DNA of 64,000 nt, taken from NCBI RefSeq assembly GCF_000750635.1, contig NZ_CCDM010000005.1, positions 124,001 through 188,000 on the forward strand. Reading direction: 5' to 3'. The position numbers and the translations under genes are program-made. The stretch comes from Oceanobacillus jeddahensis. GTDB taxonomy: Bacteria; Bacillota; Bacilli; Bacillales; Amphibacillaceae. The notes beneath the pieces are model-generated. The model worked only from the letters and a program-made list of their open reading frames with translations. It was not told where the DNA came from and made no database searches. This document shows, piece by piece, positions 26,215 through 35,143 of the stretch (position 1 is its first letter; each line of letters begins with the position of its first letter).

Positions 26215-26985
26215 TTAAACCAATGTTATGTTAACACTGCCAATGTTACTGTAGCTGGCAAGATACTCTCCAGCTTCCGCCTTAAACGGTGAAATAAAAG
26301 TTCCTGAAGAAACAATCATTCCTTTTTGAAGATATTGGTTATGCTCAGCTAATTTTTTTACGAGCCATTTCACAGCATAAACAGGATTACCTAATACTGC
26401 GTCGGCGCATGCAGTATGCGTTGTTGTACCGTTAAATTTTAAATCCAACCTAATTGCTTCAAGCTTCTCCAAGGAGGGAGCAGCTACAGGGTTACCAACA
26501 ACAATTCTGCCGGTTGCTGTATTATCAGAAAGTAAATCGATCAATGAAAAATTGGGGAACCAGTCGATATATCTTGCATCCGGAATCTCAATCCCAGGAG
26601 CAACAGAGGATTTTTCGATGATTTCTTGCGTATCTGCATCACCAGAAATATCTTCATTAATGAAAAACATCAGTTCAGGTTCAATCAAGGGAGAGAACAA
26701 GTTGGATAAGGCGTATTCAGAACCTTCCTGCAACACTTGAGATGTCAGGATCGTTCCATAAGCAGGTTCATTTGTATCAGCAATTGCCTGGGTCTCTTTA
26801 CTGGTCATACTGATTTTATAGCCGGCAACTGCTTCACCTTCCTGAACACGCTTCTTAATAAAAGCATGCTGCACCTGATATGCTTCTTCTGCGCTGATTG
26901 TATAATTTTCACGAATAAATGAAACGGGCTGATGGGTTCGGTAAGCTGCTTCAATATGTGTTAAAATTTCGGGAATAACACTCAT
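26215..26985 (-). CDS. 2-keto-4-pentenoate hydratase-like enzyme (FAH/MhpD family)
   Basis: 256 residues from ATG 26985, which lies 9 bases from GGAG; TTG 26991 is in frame but too close to the RBS. GYKISMTSKETQ, EPELMFFINEDI and GNPVYAVKWLVKKLAEH match the MhpD/DmpE hydratase branch of the fumarylacetoacetase superfamily. The E-P-E motif supplies metal ligands. Such enzymes hydrate 2-hydroxypenta-2,4-dienoate in aromatic meta-cleavage. A CatE-like extradiol dioxygenase lies elsewhere in this window (62922), but no complete pathway is visible. Confidence 0.82.
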   Translation of the reverse strand: MSVIPEILTHIEAAYRTHQPVSFIRENYTISAEEAYQVQHAFIKKRVQEGEAVAGYKISMTSKETQAIADTNEPAYGTILTSQVLQEGSEYALSNLFSPLIEPELMFFINEDISGDADTQEIIEKSSVAPGIEIPDARYIDWFPNFSLIDLLSDNTATGRIVVGNPVAAPSLEKLEAIRLDLKFNGTTTHTACADAVLGNPVYAVKWLVKKLAEHNQYLQKGMIVSSGTFISPFKAEAGEYLASYSNIGSVNITLV

Positions 26986-27050
26986 AATCAAAATCTCCTT
27001 TTAATTTCTTCCATGATTTTACAAAATATAATATGAGTACATAATGAAAG

Positions 27051-27087
27051 AAAAGAGCGGCTCCGTCAAGAGCCCACTCTTTATATT
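27051..27087 (-). terminator. Terminator of the hydroxy-acid oxidase gene
   Basis: On the minus strand AAAGAG with GGGCTC pairs with GAGCC and CTCTTT around a short loop, then a T-rich stretch. Confidence 0.7.
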
Positions 27088-27089
27088 GG

Positions 27090-28229
27090 TTAATTATCAG
27101 CAACTTTTAATGTAAGCTGCTTCACTTCTTCAATTGTTTTAGCTCCAGATAAAGCCATGGATACAGCAACTTCCTGAGCAAGGTTTGCAAATACCTTCTG
27201 GACACCCTCCTCACCTTGAAGTGCCAGCGCATAGGTATAAGGACGTCCGAATAAAATGGCATCTGCGCCAAGCGCCAGAGCTTTGATGACATCTGCTCCC
27301 CGGCGGACACCGCTGTCAAATAGCAGAGGGAAGTCTGGGCCGACTGCTTTACGTACAGCTGATAAAGCTTCTAGGCTGGAGATTACGCCGTCCATTTGTC
27401 TGCCGCCATGGTTCGATACAATAATACCGTCGATTCCCACATTTATCGCTTGCTTTGCGTCTTCAGGGTGAAGAATGCCTTTTAAAAAGATAGGCAGCTT
27501 CGTGTGTTTGCGTAATTCAGCTATATTGTCCCAATGAAGCGATGGATGATGCAGATTTTCAATAATGGAGTCAATCTCATCCTGACCGTCCTTTAAGCTT
27601 TTTTGAAACGCCGGATCCTGAACATAGTTTGCTTTTCCATATCCTTTTTTTAAAGGAGAGTATTGATAACGCATATCATCTTCACGCCATCCAAGAATCA
27701 TAGTATCTACGGTGACAACGATCGCTTCATACCCGGCTTTTTCTGCACGCTCAGCCATACTGTAAGAAATGGCATCATTATTGGACCAATATAGCTGAAA
27801 CCATTTTGGTCCTTGAGGAACGGCTTCTGAAATTTCTTCGATCGATCTTGCTGTAACGGTACTTTGGATGTACGGAATATTCATTGAAGCAGCAACATTC
27901 GCAATCGAAAAATCTGGCTCTTCATGAACCATTTTTAAATGCCCTATTGGAGCAACCATCAATGGATAAGCATATTCTTTTCCTAAAATACGAATGGACG
28001 TATCTACCTCTGAGACATTGCGTAAAAACCTGGGAATAATAGAATACTTTTCAAAAGCTGCTCTATTTTTTCTTAATGTTTCTTCCCCGCCGGCACCAGA
28101 GTGGATGTGGCCAAATATTTCTTCAGGGAGAACTTGCTTTGCTGCAGCTTCAAGTTGAGCAGCTCCAATTGGAAAGGAATCTTGTATCGTTATATGCTCT
28201 AAGAACGAGCCTTCCTTTGATGGTGACAT
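27090..28229 (-). CDS. FMN-dependent alpha-hydroxy-acid oxidizing protein (lactate oxidase/monooxygenase-like)
   Basis: 379 residues, a TIM-barrel flavoenzyme. FMN and active-site elements: MVAPIGHLKM near residue 92, QLYWSNNDAIS, VVTVDTMILGWREDDMR, LKGILHPEDA, the catalytic histidine in VSNHGGRQMDG, and the C-terminal phosphate-binding FDSGVRRGADV and LFGRPYTYALAL. It oxidises a 2-hydroxy acid, most likely L-lactate or a similar substrate. The gene follows metP with a 15-base gap on the same strand and could be cotranscribed with metNP. Confidence 0.88.
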   Translation of the reverse strand: MSPSKEGSFLEHITIQDSFPIGAAQLEAAAKQVLPEEIFGHIHSGAGGEETLRKNRAAFEKYSIIPRFLRNVSEVDTSIRILGKEYAYPLMVAPIGHLKMVHEEPDFSIANVAASMNIPYIQSTVTARSIEEISEAVPQGPKWFQLYWSNNDAISYSMAERAEKAGYEAIVVTVDTMILGWREDDMRYQYSPLKKGYGKANYVQDPAFQKSLKDGQDEIDSIIENLHHPSLHWDNIAELRKHTKLPIFLKGILHPEDAKQAINVGIDGIIVSNHGGRQMDGVISSLEALSAVRKAVGPDFPLLFDSGVRRGADVIKALALGADAILFGRPYTYALALQGEEGVQKVFANLAQEVAVSMALSGAKTIEEVKQLTLKVADN

Positions 28230-28244
28230 GTTTCTACCTCCGTT

Positions 28245-28907
28245 TTAATCTTTTTTCAATCGTTCAGCGAGCCGGTTTCCAAGAGACTGAAGCGCCTGTA
28301 CGATAATTACTAAGAAAATGACAGTTACATACATTACATCTGTTTCATAATATAGGTGTCCATACTTGTAAGCAAGATCACCCAAGCCTCCTGCACCAAC
28401 TAGGCCAGCCATAGCTGTTGCTCCAATAAGACTGATTGTAGCAATGGTTAAGGCTAACACAATTGCTGGTCTTGCTTCACGAAGCATAACATTCCAAATA
28501 ATTTGATGTGTTTTTATCCCCATCGCACGATACGCTTCGATAACTCCTTGATTAACATCCAGCAAGGAAGATTCAATCAATCTGGCAATATAAGGGGCAG
28601 CATTAACAACGAGTGGTAGAATAACCCCTTTTACACCGATGGTTACGCCTACTACAAATTTGGTGAATGGAAGCATAAAGAATAAAAGAATAATAAATGG
28701 AATGGACCGGATAATGTTAATTAACAAGTTTAGAAATTGATAAACAAATCTATTTTGTAAAGGTTGTCCTGGACGCGTCAAAATGAGCAGGATAGCTAAA
28801 ATAACTCCAATAATGACAGAGAAAAATAACGAGATAGTGACCATTAGAAATGTTTCTTCTATTGCTTTATAAAAAATTGAACCCCATTGATCTATAAATC
28901 CCTGCAT
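28245..28907 (-). CDS. metP: Methionine ABC transporter permease
   Basis: 220 residues, five helices, with the EAA loop EAYRAMGIKTHQIIWNVMLREARPAIV and the MetI-type motif GATAMAGLVGAGGLGDLAYKYG. Pairs with MetN, whose stop is one base upstream. It would import methionine and its derivatives if a MetQ binding protein is supplied from elsewhere, since none lies in this cluster. Confidence 0.92.
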   Translation of the reverse strand: MQGFIDQWGSIFYKAIEETFLMVTISLFFSVIIGVILAILLILTRPGQPLQNRFVYQFLNLLINIIRSIPFIILLFFMLPFTKFVVGVTIGVKGVILPLVVNAAPYIARLIESSLLDVNQGVIEAYRAMGIKTHQIIWNVMLREARPAIVLALTIATISLIGATAMAGLVGAGGLGDLAYKYGHLYYETDVMYVTVIFLVIIVQALQSLGNRLAERLKKD

Positions 28908-28908
28908 C

Positions 28909-29928
28909 TTAATTTACCCCCAATTCTTCTACCTCTACGCCTTGTTCTTGTAAAAAGGAGAGGGAATGTTGCACCTGATGTTCGCTGCCGATTAAATGAA
29001 CGACAAGGTTGCCGATGATTCCATTCTTTAATTCAATAATATTTGCACTTAGGATGTTTGGTTCTACATAGAACTGCTGGGTAACTTTGGATAACAGCGG
29101 TTGTCCAGTACTTTCACCTAAGAAGGTTAAACGAATTACCTTACCTTCTAAATTTAAGTCGTCGATTAAGCGGTCAGATAATTTTCGTTGTGAGATGGTA
29201 TTTAGAAATTTTTTAGTCGTCGGTTGCTTCGGTTTTGTAAATAAATCGATTGTGGACCCTTGTTCAATGAGGTCTCCATTTTCAATAACATATACATAAT
29301 CACATATTTTTTGAATCACATTCATTTCATGTGTGATTAATAGAATTGTAATTCCAAGCTCTGCATTAATTTTTAATAATAGTTCGAGAATGGAATTGGT
29401 TGTTTCTGGATCCAATGCGCTTGTTGCTTCATCGCTTAAAAGTACTTGTGGTTCTTGAGATAGCGCTCTGGCGATAGCTACACGTTGTTTTTGACCTCCT
29501 GAAAGTTGTGAAGGATAAGCATCTTTTTTTTCAGCTAAATCAACAATTTCCAAGTATTTAATGACCCGTTCAGCGATCTCAGATTTGGATATACCGAGTA
29601 ATTTTAAAGGAATCGCAATATTGTCATAAACAGTAGCCGTTTTTAATAAATTAAAATGCTGAAAAATCATGCCGACTTTTTGTCTTGTTTTCCGGAGCTT
29701 TTCCTTTGATAATTTGGTTAATTCAATTCCATCGATCCATACCTCCCCTTGAGAAGGGGTCTCCAATAAATTGGCACAACGGATTAATGTACTTTTTCCT
29801 GCGCCACTGTAGCCGATAACGCCATGGATTTCTCCTTTATTGACAGAAATCGTCACATTGTCTAATGCGGTAACATTTTTTCCTTTTTTAGATGGGAAAA
29901 TCTTCGTGACATTCTCTAACTTAATCAT
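28909..29928 (-). CDS. metN: Methionine ABC transporter ATP-binding protein
   Basis: 339 residues. Walker A GYSGAGKST, Q-loop FQHFNLL, signature LSGGQKQR, Walker B VLLSDEATSALD. A C-terminal NIL domain (about 265-339, with LRFLGEST-like RLTFLGEST and GNLVVHLIG) is the methionine-sensing domain that confers trans-inhibition. Full length. The gene sits behind a SAM-I riboswitch that is now separated from it by a 435-bp repeat. Confidence 0.95.
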   Translation of the reverse strand: MIKLENVTKIFPSKKGKNVTALDNVTISVNKGEIHGVIGYSGAGKSTLIRCANLLETPSQGEVWIDGIELTKLSKEKLRKTRQKVGMIFQHFNLLKTATVYDNIAIPLKLLGISKSEIAERVIKYLEIVDLAEKKDAYPSQLSGGQKQRVAIARALSQEPQVLLSDEATSALDPETTNSILELLLKINAELGITILLITHEMNVIQKICDYVYVIENGDLIEQGSTIDLFTKPKQPTTKKFLNTISQRKLSDRLIDDLNLEGKVIRLTFLGESTGQPLLSKVTQQFYVEPNILSANIIELKNGIIGNLVVHLIGSEHQVQHSLSFLQEQGVEVEELGVN

Positions 29929-29987
29929 CTGTTATTCTTCCTGCCTTTCTATCTTTAAGCTGCAGCTTTTCTCTCAATATCTAATTC

Positions 29988-30423
29988 ATAAAACGAAACT
30001 TCACTCAGTGGGAGTTTTCGACACACAGCTCTTTACGATGGGGTGAGTAATCGCAACCCCAGAAAAACACTACGCTTTCCGTGGGCTTGAGCTCAGCCTC
30101 CTCAAAAAAAAGAAGTTCGCTTTTTTTCTGCGGGGTCTTCCCTCCACGCTTTCCCACAGGAGTCTCCGTGTTTTTCCTCCGCTAGTTAACCTTATTGCTA
30201 TCTACCAGTATCAAACATAATCTTAATGAAATTCACTAACCTGACAACATTGGTAACCGCAGTCCCAGCCCCTGGACGTCGCGAACTTAGTTTGCTGTTC
30301 TTTTCCCACTGCATTAGCCTAAGTGATTCAGGGAGTTAGCTCACCTGACCTGCCGTCTAAATAAATTTATTTTACGCTTTATTTTGAGGCGGGAGTTTTA
30401 CGGACGGTTCTCCGTGATAAAAA
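29988..30423 (+). repeat. Dispersed repeat A, long form (about 435 bp) with nested repeats
   Basis: Left end ATAAAACGAAACTTCACTCA then GTGGGAG; right end GGCGGGAGTTTTACGG, then CGGTTCTCCGTGATAAA. The interior holds a repeat-B segment (GATGGGGTGAGTAATCGC at 30039) and a segment of the CGCTTTCCGTGGGC ... CACAGGAGTCTCCGTG type (30069-30172), widespread in Bacillaceae. There is no open frame of note. It separates the SAM riboswitch terminator (30418-30449) from metN (start 29928). Confidence 0.75.
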
Positions 30424-30568
30424 GAGCCTCCCTAGTAAAAGAGAGGCTCGAAAATATAATTTTATTTTCTGCTCTCATCTTTCAAGGCATATGCCTTGCT
30501 GGAATTAGCACCTTGTTAAGGTTGCCGAGCTTCAACGGGCCAGTCCCTCAGCTACTCTGGATAAGAGG
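30418..30568 (-). promoter_or_regulatory. SAM-I riboswitch (S-box) with terminator
   Basis: Minus strand: P1 5' arm CTCTTATC (30568-30561), then the core GAGGGACTGGCCC, GAAGCTCGGCAACC and GGTGCTAATTCCAGCA, and P1 3' arm GATGAGAG (30479-30472). The terminator stem GAGCCTC/GAGGCTC with a T run spans 30449-30418. SAM binding favours termination. A promoter, TTGACG (30625-30620) and TATTTT (30602-30597) with a 17-base spacer, lies just upstream in the end of mtnE. It points at metN. Confidence 0.93.
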
Positions 30569-30627
30569 TGTTTCTTTTATAGAATTGTATTACTTAAAAA
30601 TATCTTATTTTACACGTTTCGTCAATG

Positions 30628-31800
30628 CTATTTTTGAAAGAGCTGAAGTTTTTCAATACGTTGAATGGCTTCACGGATACGGTCGTCGTCCACGAGTAAT
30701 CCAACCCGTACATAGCCTTCCCCTGACTTTCCAAAACCATTCCCCGCTGCAACAGCTACATCTGCTTCTTTTAATAAATAATCCGCAAATTCTTCACTTG
30801 TATATGTTTTTGGTACAGGGAGCCAGGCAAAGAAAGAGCCTTTTGGTGCAGTGACTTCCCAACCTATGCGTCTGCATTCTTTCATTAAGATATTTCTCCG
30901 TTGTTCATAGCGTTCTACAAGAGAGGTGACACAGCCTTGGTCTCCTAATAAAGCCTCTTCTGCAGCTTTTTGAACAGCAGGGAAAAGGCTGACAAATAAG
31001 TGATCCTGCAAAATATTAATGGCTTCAATCATATCTTGATTCCCAGCAGCAAAGCCGACGCGCCACCCTGCCATATTATAGGTTTTGGAGAGGGTGTATA
31101 GCTCAACACCAACATCTTTCGCTCCTTTTGTTTGCAGGAAGCTTACGGGCTGATACCCATCGAAACCGATCGCTCCATATGCAAAATCATGAACAATGCC
31201 AATATTATTTTCTTCCGCTAATGCAACAGTTTCTTCAAAAAATTCTTTTGTTGCTACTGCTCCAGTCGGGTTATTCGGATAATTCAAATATAATAGCTTC
31301 GCAAGCTTTTTTTGCTCAGCTGTTAATGCCGAATAGTCCGGTAAAAAGTTATTTTCTTCTAATAAGGCAAAAGTTTCATAAGTCACATTTGCTAACGGAA
31401 CACTGGACAGATAATCTGGATATCCAGGGTCTGGTAAAAGCATTAATTCTCCTTCGTTCATTACAGCTAAAGGCAATTCTACTAAACCGATTTTACTGCC
31501 AAATAAAATAGCAATTTCTGAAGCTGGGTCTAAATCGACATTATATTCTCTTTTATAAAATTGGGCAGCAGCTTGTTTTAATTCATCAGTGCCACGGAAA
31601 GGAGAGTATTTATGTGTAATAGGATCCTCAGCGCTTTCCTGAAGGGCACGGATAATATGTGGCGGTGTTGGCTGATCAGGATTTCCTTGTCCTAAGTTAA
31701 TTATATCTCTTCCTTCTTTGACAGCAGCAGTTACTTTAGCTGCAAGTGATGCAAAAAATTGGGAAGGAAGCTTTTCTACACGGCGGGATAACTTCATCAT
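30628..31800 (-). CDS. mtnE: Methionine aminotransferase of the methionine salvage pathway
   Basis: 390 residues, class I/II PLP aminotransferase. The N-terminus LPSQFFASLAAKV, INLGQGNPDQPTPPHI, HKYSPFRGTDEL and LYLNYPNNPTG, with the PLP lysine in YTLSKTYNMAGWRVGF, closely match Bacillus MtnE (YkrV). That enzyme converts 4-methylthio-2-oxobutanoate to methionine with glutamine as donor. Full length. The next transcription unit on the same strand is the S-box metNP, consistent with sulfur metabolism. I see no S-box in front of mtnE itself. The 316 bases to brnQ hold the divergent promoters and nothing else that I recognise. Confidence 0.88.
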   Translation of the reverse strand: MMKLSRRVEKLPSQFFASLAAKVTAAVKEGRDIINLGQGNPDQPTPPHIIRALQESAEDPITHKYSPFRGTDELKQAAAQFYKREYNVDLDPASEIAILFGSKIGLVELPLAVMNEGELMLLPDPGYPDYLSSVPLANVTYETFALLEENNFLPDYSALTAEQKKLAKLLYLNYPNNPTGAVATKEFFEETVALAEENNIGIVHDFAYGAIGFDGYQPVSFLQTKGAKDVGVELYTLSKTYNMAGWRVGFAAGNQDMIEAINILQDHLFVSLFPAVQKAAEEALLGDQGCVTSLVERYEQRRNILMKECRRIGWEVTAPKGSFFAWLPVPKTYTSEEFADYLLKEADVAVAAGNGFGKSGEGYVRVGLLVDDDRIREAIQRIEKLQLFQK

Positions 31801-32116
31801 CTATCGACCTCTTTACACTAGATTGTGAATGTAAATGTGTTTCTATTCCCTCTGAGGAATGGGAAGACCTTAGAGAGAATGAAGTTTCACTTTATAATTA
31901 TATACAATAGTATAAGTTTATTGAGTAATTGTCTATCATAAAAAAATAGAACAAGGCAGCAAAATAGAAATGTATGGGAATTTTTTCCATGATTCTTATT
32001 CGTCCTTTTTTCCGTTGCAATTCATATTTGAAAGTAGTAACATAGAAGTCGTGTCAAATTATGTTAAATAATTAGATAATTCCAAGAATTATAGGTTTGG
32101 AGGTAGGAGGAATAAA

Positions 32117-33454
32117 ATGAATACCAAACTGCGTATAGGAAATTATTTAGCAATTGCATTTATGTTATTTGCTTTATTTTTTGGAGCGGGGAATCTGATT
32201 TTTCCAGCTCAACTGGGACAGTTATCAGGAGATAACATTACCCCGGCTACGATTGGCTTTTTAATAACTGGAGTAGGGTTGCCATTCCTTGGTATTATGG
32301 CAATGGGCTTCTCTGGAAAAAATAATCTGCAGGAGCTTGCAAGCCGTGTTCATCCTATTTACGGTTTAGGATTTACAGCATTACTTTACTTAACGATTGG
32401 CCCATTCTTTGCAGCTCCAAGAACAGGGACGGTTGCTTATGAAGTTGGTATTGGACCATATGTAAGTGAAGGATCTCAATCAACGGTTCTCTTGATTTTT
32501 ACAGGGGTCTTTTTCTTAATTGCCCTGCTTATCTCGTTATTCCCATCCAAAATTGTTGATAATATTGGGAAATTTTTAGCGCCGGCACTGGTTGTCTTAT
32601 TGCTTATTTTATTAGCAGTTGCACTATTTAATCCGATGGGAGCTATTCAATCTCCGGATGAGACGTATCAGTCTTCTGCTTTTTTTATTGGATTTTTAGA
32701 AGGTTACAATACGATGGACGCCTTAGCTGCGCTGGTATTTGGGATTATTATCATTAATGTTATCAAAGGGTTTGGGATTACAGATAATAATCAAATTCTC
32801 TCCGCTGTGACAAAGATAGGTTTAACATCAACAGCATTGTTGGTTATTATCTATGTAGGAATCTCTTACTTAGGTGCAACAAGTGTGACAGAATTAGGTG
32901 TATTGGATAATGGAGGACCTGTGTTAAGCGGTGCGGCATCGTATTACTTTGGTACACTCGGGTCAATTTTGCTGGCTGCTATTATTATATTAGCTTGTTT
33001 GACGACTGCGATTGGTCTGATTACAGCAAATGCAGAGTATTTCCATACCTTGATCCCTGCGATTGCCTATAAGCCGTGGGTATTCTTCTTTTCCATTTTA
33101 ACATTTGTTATAGCTAACTTTGGATTAGAAAATATAATCGCTTTTTCTACGCCGGTGCTCATGTTCTTATATCCACTGGCAATGGTATTAGTTTTACTGA
33201 CGTTTGTGTCACCATTTTTCAATCATTCACGTCTTGTCTACATTCCGACCATTGCAGTTACGTTCGTTTTTAGTATTATAGACGGACTTGTAGCGCTTTA
33301 TGAGTCATTAGAGTTAGGACTGCCCGGATGGCTGGATACGCTTATTGAGACACTTAGTGATGCCCTTCCGCTTTATGCAGAAGGCTTAGGCTGGCTCTTG
33401 CCGGCAGCCGTTGTTGCAGTAGTTATGATTATTGTAAAGAAAGTGAAAGAATAA
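32117..33454 (+). CDS. brnQ: Branched-chain amino acid:Na+ symporter (LIVCS family)
   Basis: 445 residues, 12 predicted helices. ALFFGAGNLIFPAQLGQ at the N-terminus and YLTIGPFFAAPRTGTVAYEVG are diagnostic BrnQ motifs, and LEGYNTMDALAALVFG is also conserved. Imports leucine, isoleucine and valine. RBS GGAGGTAGGAGG. Single gene with a good terminator; the biosynthetic gene ilvD lies 8 kb away. Confidence 0.93.
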   Translation: MNTKLRIGNYLAIAFMLFALFFGAGNLIFPAQLGQLSGDNITPATIGFLITGVGLPFLGIMAMGFSGKNNLQELASRVHPIYGLGFTALLYLTIGPFFAAPRTGTVAYEVGIGPYVSEGSQSTVLLIFTGVFFLIALLISLFPSKIVDNIGKFLAPALVVLLLILLAVALFNPMGAIQSPDETYQSSAFFIGFLEGYNTMDALAALVFGIIIINVIKGFGITDNNQILSAVTKIGLTSTALLVIIYVGISYLGATSVTELGVLDNGGPVLSGAASYYFGTLGSILLAAIIILACLTTAIGLITANAEYFHTLIPAIAYKPWVFFFSILTFVIANFGLENIIAFSTPVLMFLYPLAMVLVLLTFVSPFFNHSRLVYIPTIAVTFVFSIIDGLVALYESLELGLPGWLDTLIETLSDALPLYAEGLGWLLPAAVVAVVMIIVKKVKE

Positions 33455-33462
33455 CATGAAAT

Positions 33463-33506
33463 AAAACCTGGCTGTTGGATTGCTTTATCTAACAACCAGG
33501 TTTTTT
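33463..33506. terminator. Bidirectional terminator between brnQ and the TetR gene
   Basis: AAAACCTGG with TGTT pairs with AACA and CCAGGTTTTTT around a short stem-loop containing GGATTGCTTTATC. The last bases overlap the TetR stop codon. Confidence 0.85.
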
Positions 33507-34092
33507 AATTGTCATTTTTTCCTGCAATACCATAGAAAAATAACTTCATTAATTCTTCTGTCAGTGGAACGAGCTGTTCGATAGCATCTCCTTTTTGTAA
33601 ATAATCGCTAAACATCTGCAGGTAGACGAAGATGGCTGTATCGCTGATAGCAGGATCAATGAAGCCTTCATCCCTGCCTTGTTGAACGAGCTGCATCATT
33701 GCCGGCAGAGCTTTTTCCTGATAGAGGCGCTCGATAAAATTACCTGGTATTTTATATTGCCCCATCATATAACTGGAAAATTCCTCGTGTACATCATTTA
33801 CGATTTGTGCTTCAGAGAATATAAGCTGTTTCATCTTCTCTTCATATGATATCGGCTCTTCAATTAGTTTATGATATTTTTCCCACATTTGATTCGTATA
33901 GTAGACAAGCACTTCATGTAATAATTTTTCCTTGCTTTCAAAATAATTATAAATGGTTACCTGCGACACATTTGCTTCTTTTGCTATCTTCGAGATGGAA
34001 ACCTTTTTGATGCCATCTTTTTGAAATAGTGCTGCACTGGTATTTAAAATCTTTTCTTTTTTGATTGATGTTCTGCGTTCAAATCCATCCAT
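33505..34092 (-). CDS. TetR-family regulator, divergent from an ABC exporter
   Basis: 195 residues. The N-terminal HTH reads IKKVSISKIAKEANVSQVTIYNYFESKEKLLHEVL, followed by a helical ligand domain. It is divergent from the ABC genes at 34241. The shared 148-base intergenic region holds two copies of GAAATAT-N10-ATATTTC around the exporter promoter, so it very likely represses both directions until an inducer, perhaps a drug, binds. Confidence 0.9.
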   Translation of the reverse strand: MDGFERRTSIKKEKILNTSAALFQKDGIKKVSISKIAKEANVSQVTIYNYFESKEKLLHEVLVYYTNQMWEKYHKLIEEPISYEEKMKQLIFSEAQIVNDVHEEFSSYMMGQYKIPGNFIERLYQEKALPAMMQLVQQGRDEGFIDPAISDTAIFVYLQMFSDYLQKGDAIEQLVPLTEELMKLFFYGIAGKNDN

Positions 34093-34132
34093 AGCTTGCC
34101 ACCCCCTTAATCATCATATCATATTTAGAAAT

Positions 34133-34217
34133 GAAATATAAATATAATAATATTTCAAAACTTATTGACGGAAGATTGTTTTATCTATATTATGAAATAT
34201 ATAAGGTTGAATATTTC
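34133..34217 (+). promoter_or_regulatory. Exporter promoter flanked by two identical TetR-type operators
   Basis: GAAATAT (34133-34139) and ATATTTC (34150-34156), then -35 TTGACG (34165-34170), 17 bases, -10 TATTAT (34188-34193), then GAAATAT (34194-34200) and ATATTTC (34211-34217). Both palindromes have 10-base spacers. One sits upstream of -35 and the other directly after -10. Confidence 0.8.
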
Positions 34218-34240
34218 AAAACTTTTGGGGAGGATTTCTT

Positions 34241-35143
34241 ATGACTGTACTACAGCTTGATCAGATATCAAAAAAGTTTGGCAATTTTCAAGCGCTGGAC
34301 CAAGTATCCATGGAATTAAAAGAAGGAGAAATTTATGGATTTATTGGACCGAACGGAGCGGGGAAATCAACAACGATACGTATTTTATTAGGAATGTTAA
34401 AGGCAACAGAGGGACGCGCAACTTTATTTGGGAAGGATGCATGGAAGGACGCTGCAGACATTCATAAACGCTGTGCCTATGTACCGGGAGATGTGTATGT
34501 ATGGCCCAATTTAACAGGCGGAGAAGTGATTGATGTTTTACTGAAAATGAACGGGAGCTATTCTGAGAAAAAGCGTGATGAATGGATAGAACGATTTCAA
34601 TTTGACCCGAAGAAGAAAGCAAGGTCTTATTCGAAGGGGAACCGGCAAAAAATTGCTCTAATTGCTGCCTTTGCTTCAGAAGCTGATTTATTTATCCTGG
34701 ATGAGCCGACCTCGGGACTGGATCCTTTGATGGAGCATACTTTTCAGCAGGGTGTGAGAGAAGTAAAAGAAGCTGGAAAGACGGTACTTTTATCCAGTCA
34801 TATTTTATCGGAGGTCGAGAAGCTTTGTGATCGTGTTGCTATTATTCGCAAAGGAAAAATCATTGAAAGAGGAACACTGGACGATTTACGTCATTTAACA
34901 AGGATGCAAATGCAGGTGGAAACCAGAGAAACTCCTGAAGGATTCGTAAAGCTGTCCGGGGTGCATCAACTGGAAGAAGCCGGACGACAATTTTCTTTCC
35001 AGGCAGATACAGATCATATGGAGGAGATTATCAACTATTTAAATAAATATGGGGTTCGGAAGATGGAAAGCACCCCGCCGACATTGGAAGATTTATTTAT
35101 GCGTCATTATGAGGAACGCAGCGGTGAGGAGAATAACCAATGA
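34241..35143 (+). CDS. ABC exporter ATP-binding protein (TetR-controlled)
   Basis: 300 residues. Walker A GPNGAGKST, signature YSKGN (degenerate), Walker B LFILDEPTSGLD, and SSHILSEVEKLCDRV downstream. The C-terminal about 80 residues form the usual DUF4162-like tail. Overlaps the permease gene by 4 bases. Related pairs export antibiotics or quaternary compounds; the substrate here is not known. Confidence 0.9.
   Translation: MTVLQLDQISKKFGNFQALDQVSMELKEGEIYGFIGPNGAGKSTTIRILLGMLKATEGRATLFGKDAWKDAADIHKRCAYVPGDVYVWPNLTGGEVIDVLLKMNGSYSEKKRDEWIERFQFDPKKKARSYSKGNRQKIALIAAFASEADLFILDEPTSGLDPLMEHTFQQGVREVKEAGKTVLLSSHILSEVEKLCDRVAIIRKGKIIERGTLDDLRHLTRMQMQVETRETPEGFVKLSGVHQLEEAGRQFSFQADTDHMEEIINYLNKYGVRKMESTPPTLEDLFMRHYEERSGEENNQ

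Noticed and set aside
30384..30854. Plus-strand 156-residue frame
   Set aside because: It runs through repeat A, the SAM riboswitch in antisense and the end of mtnE; better explained by those features.
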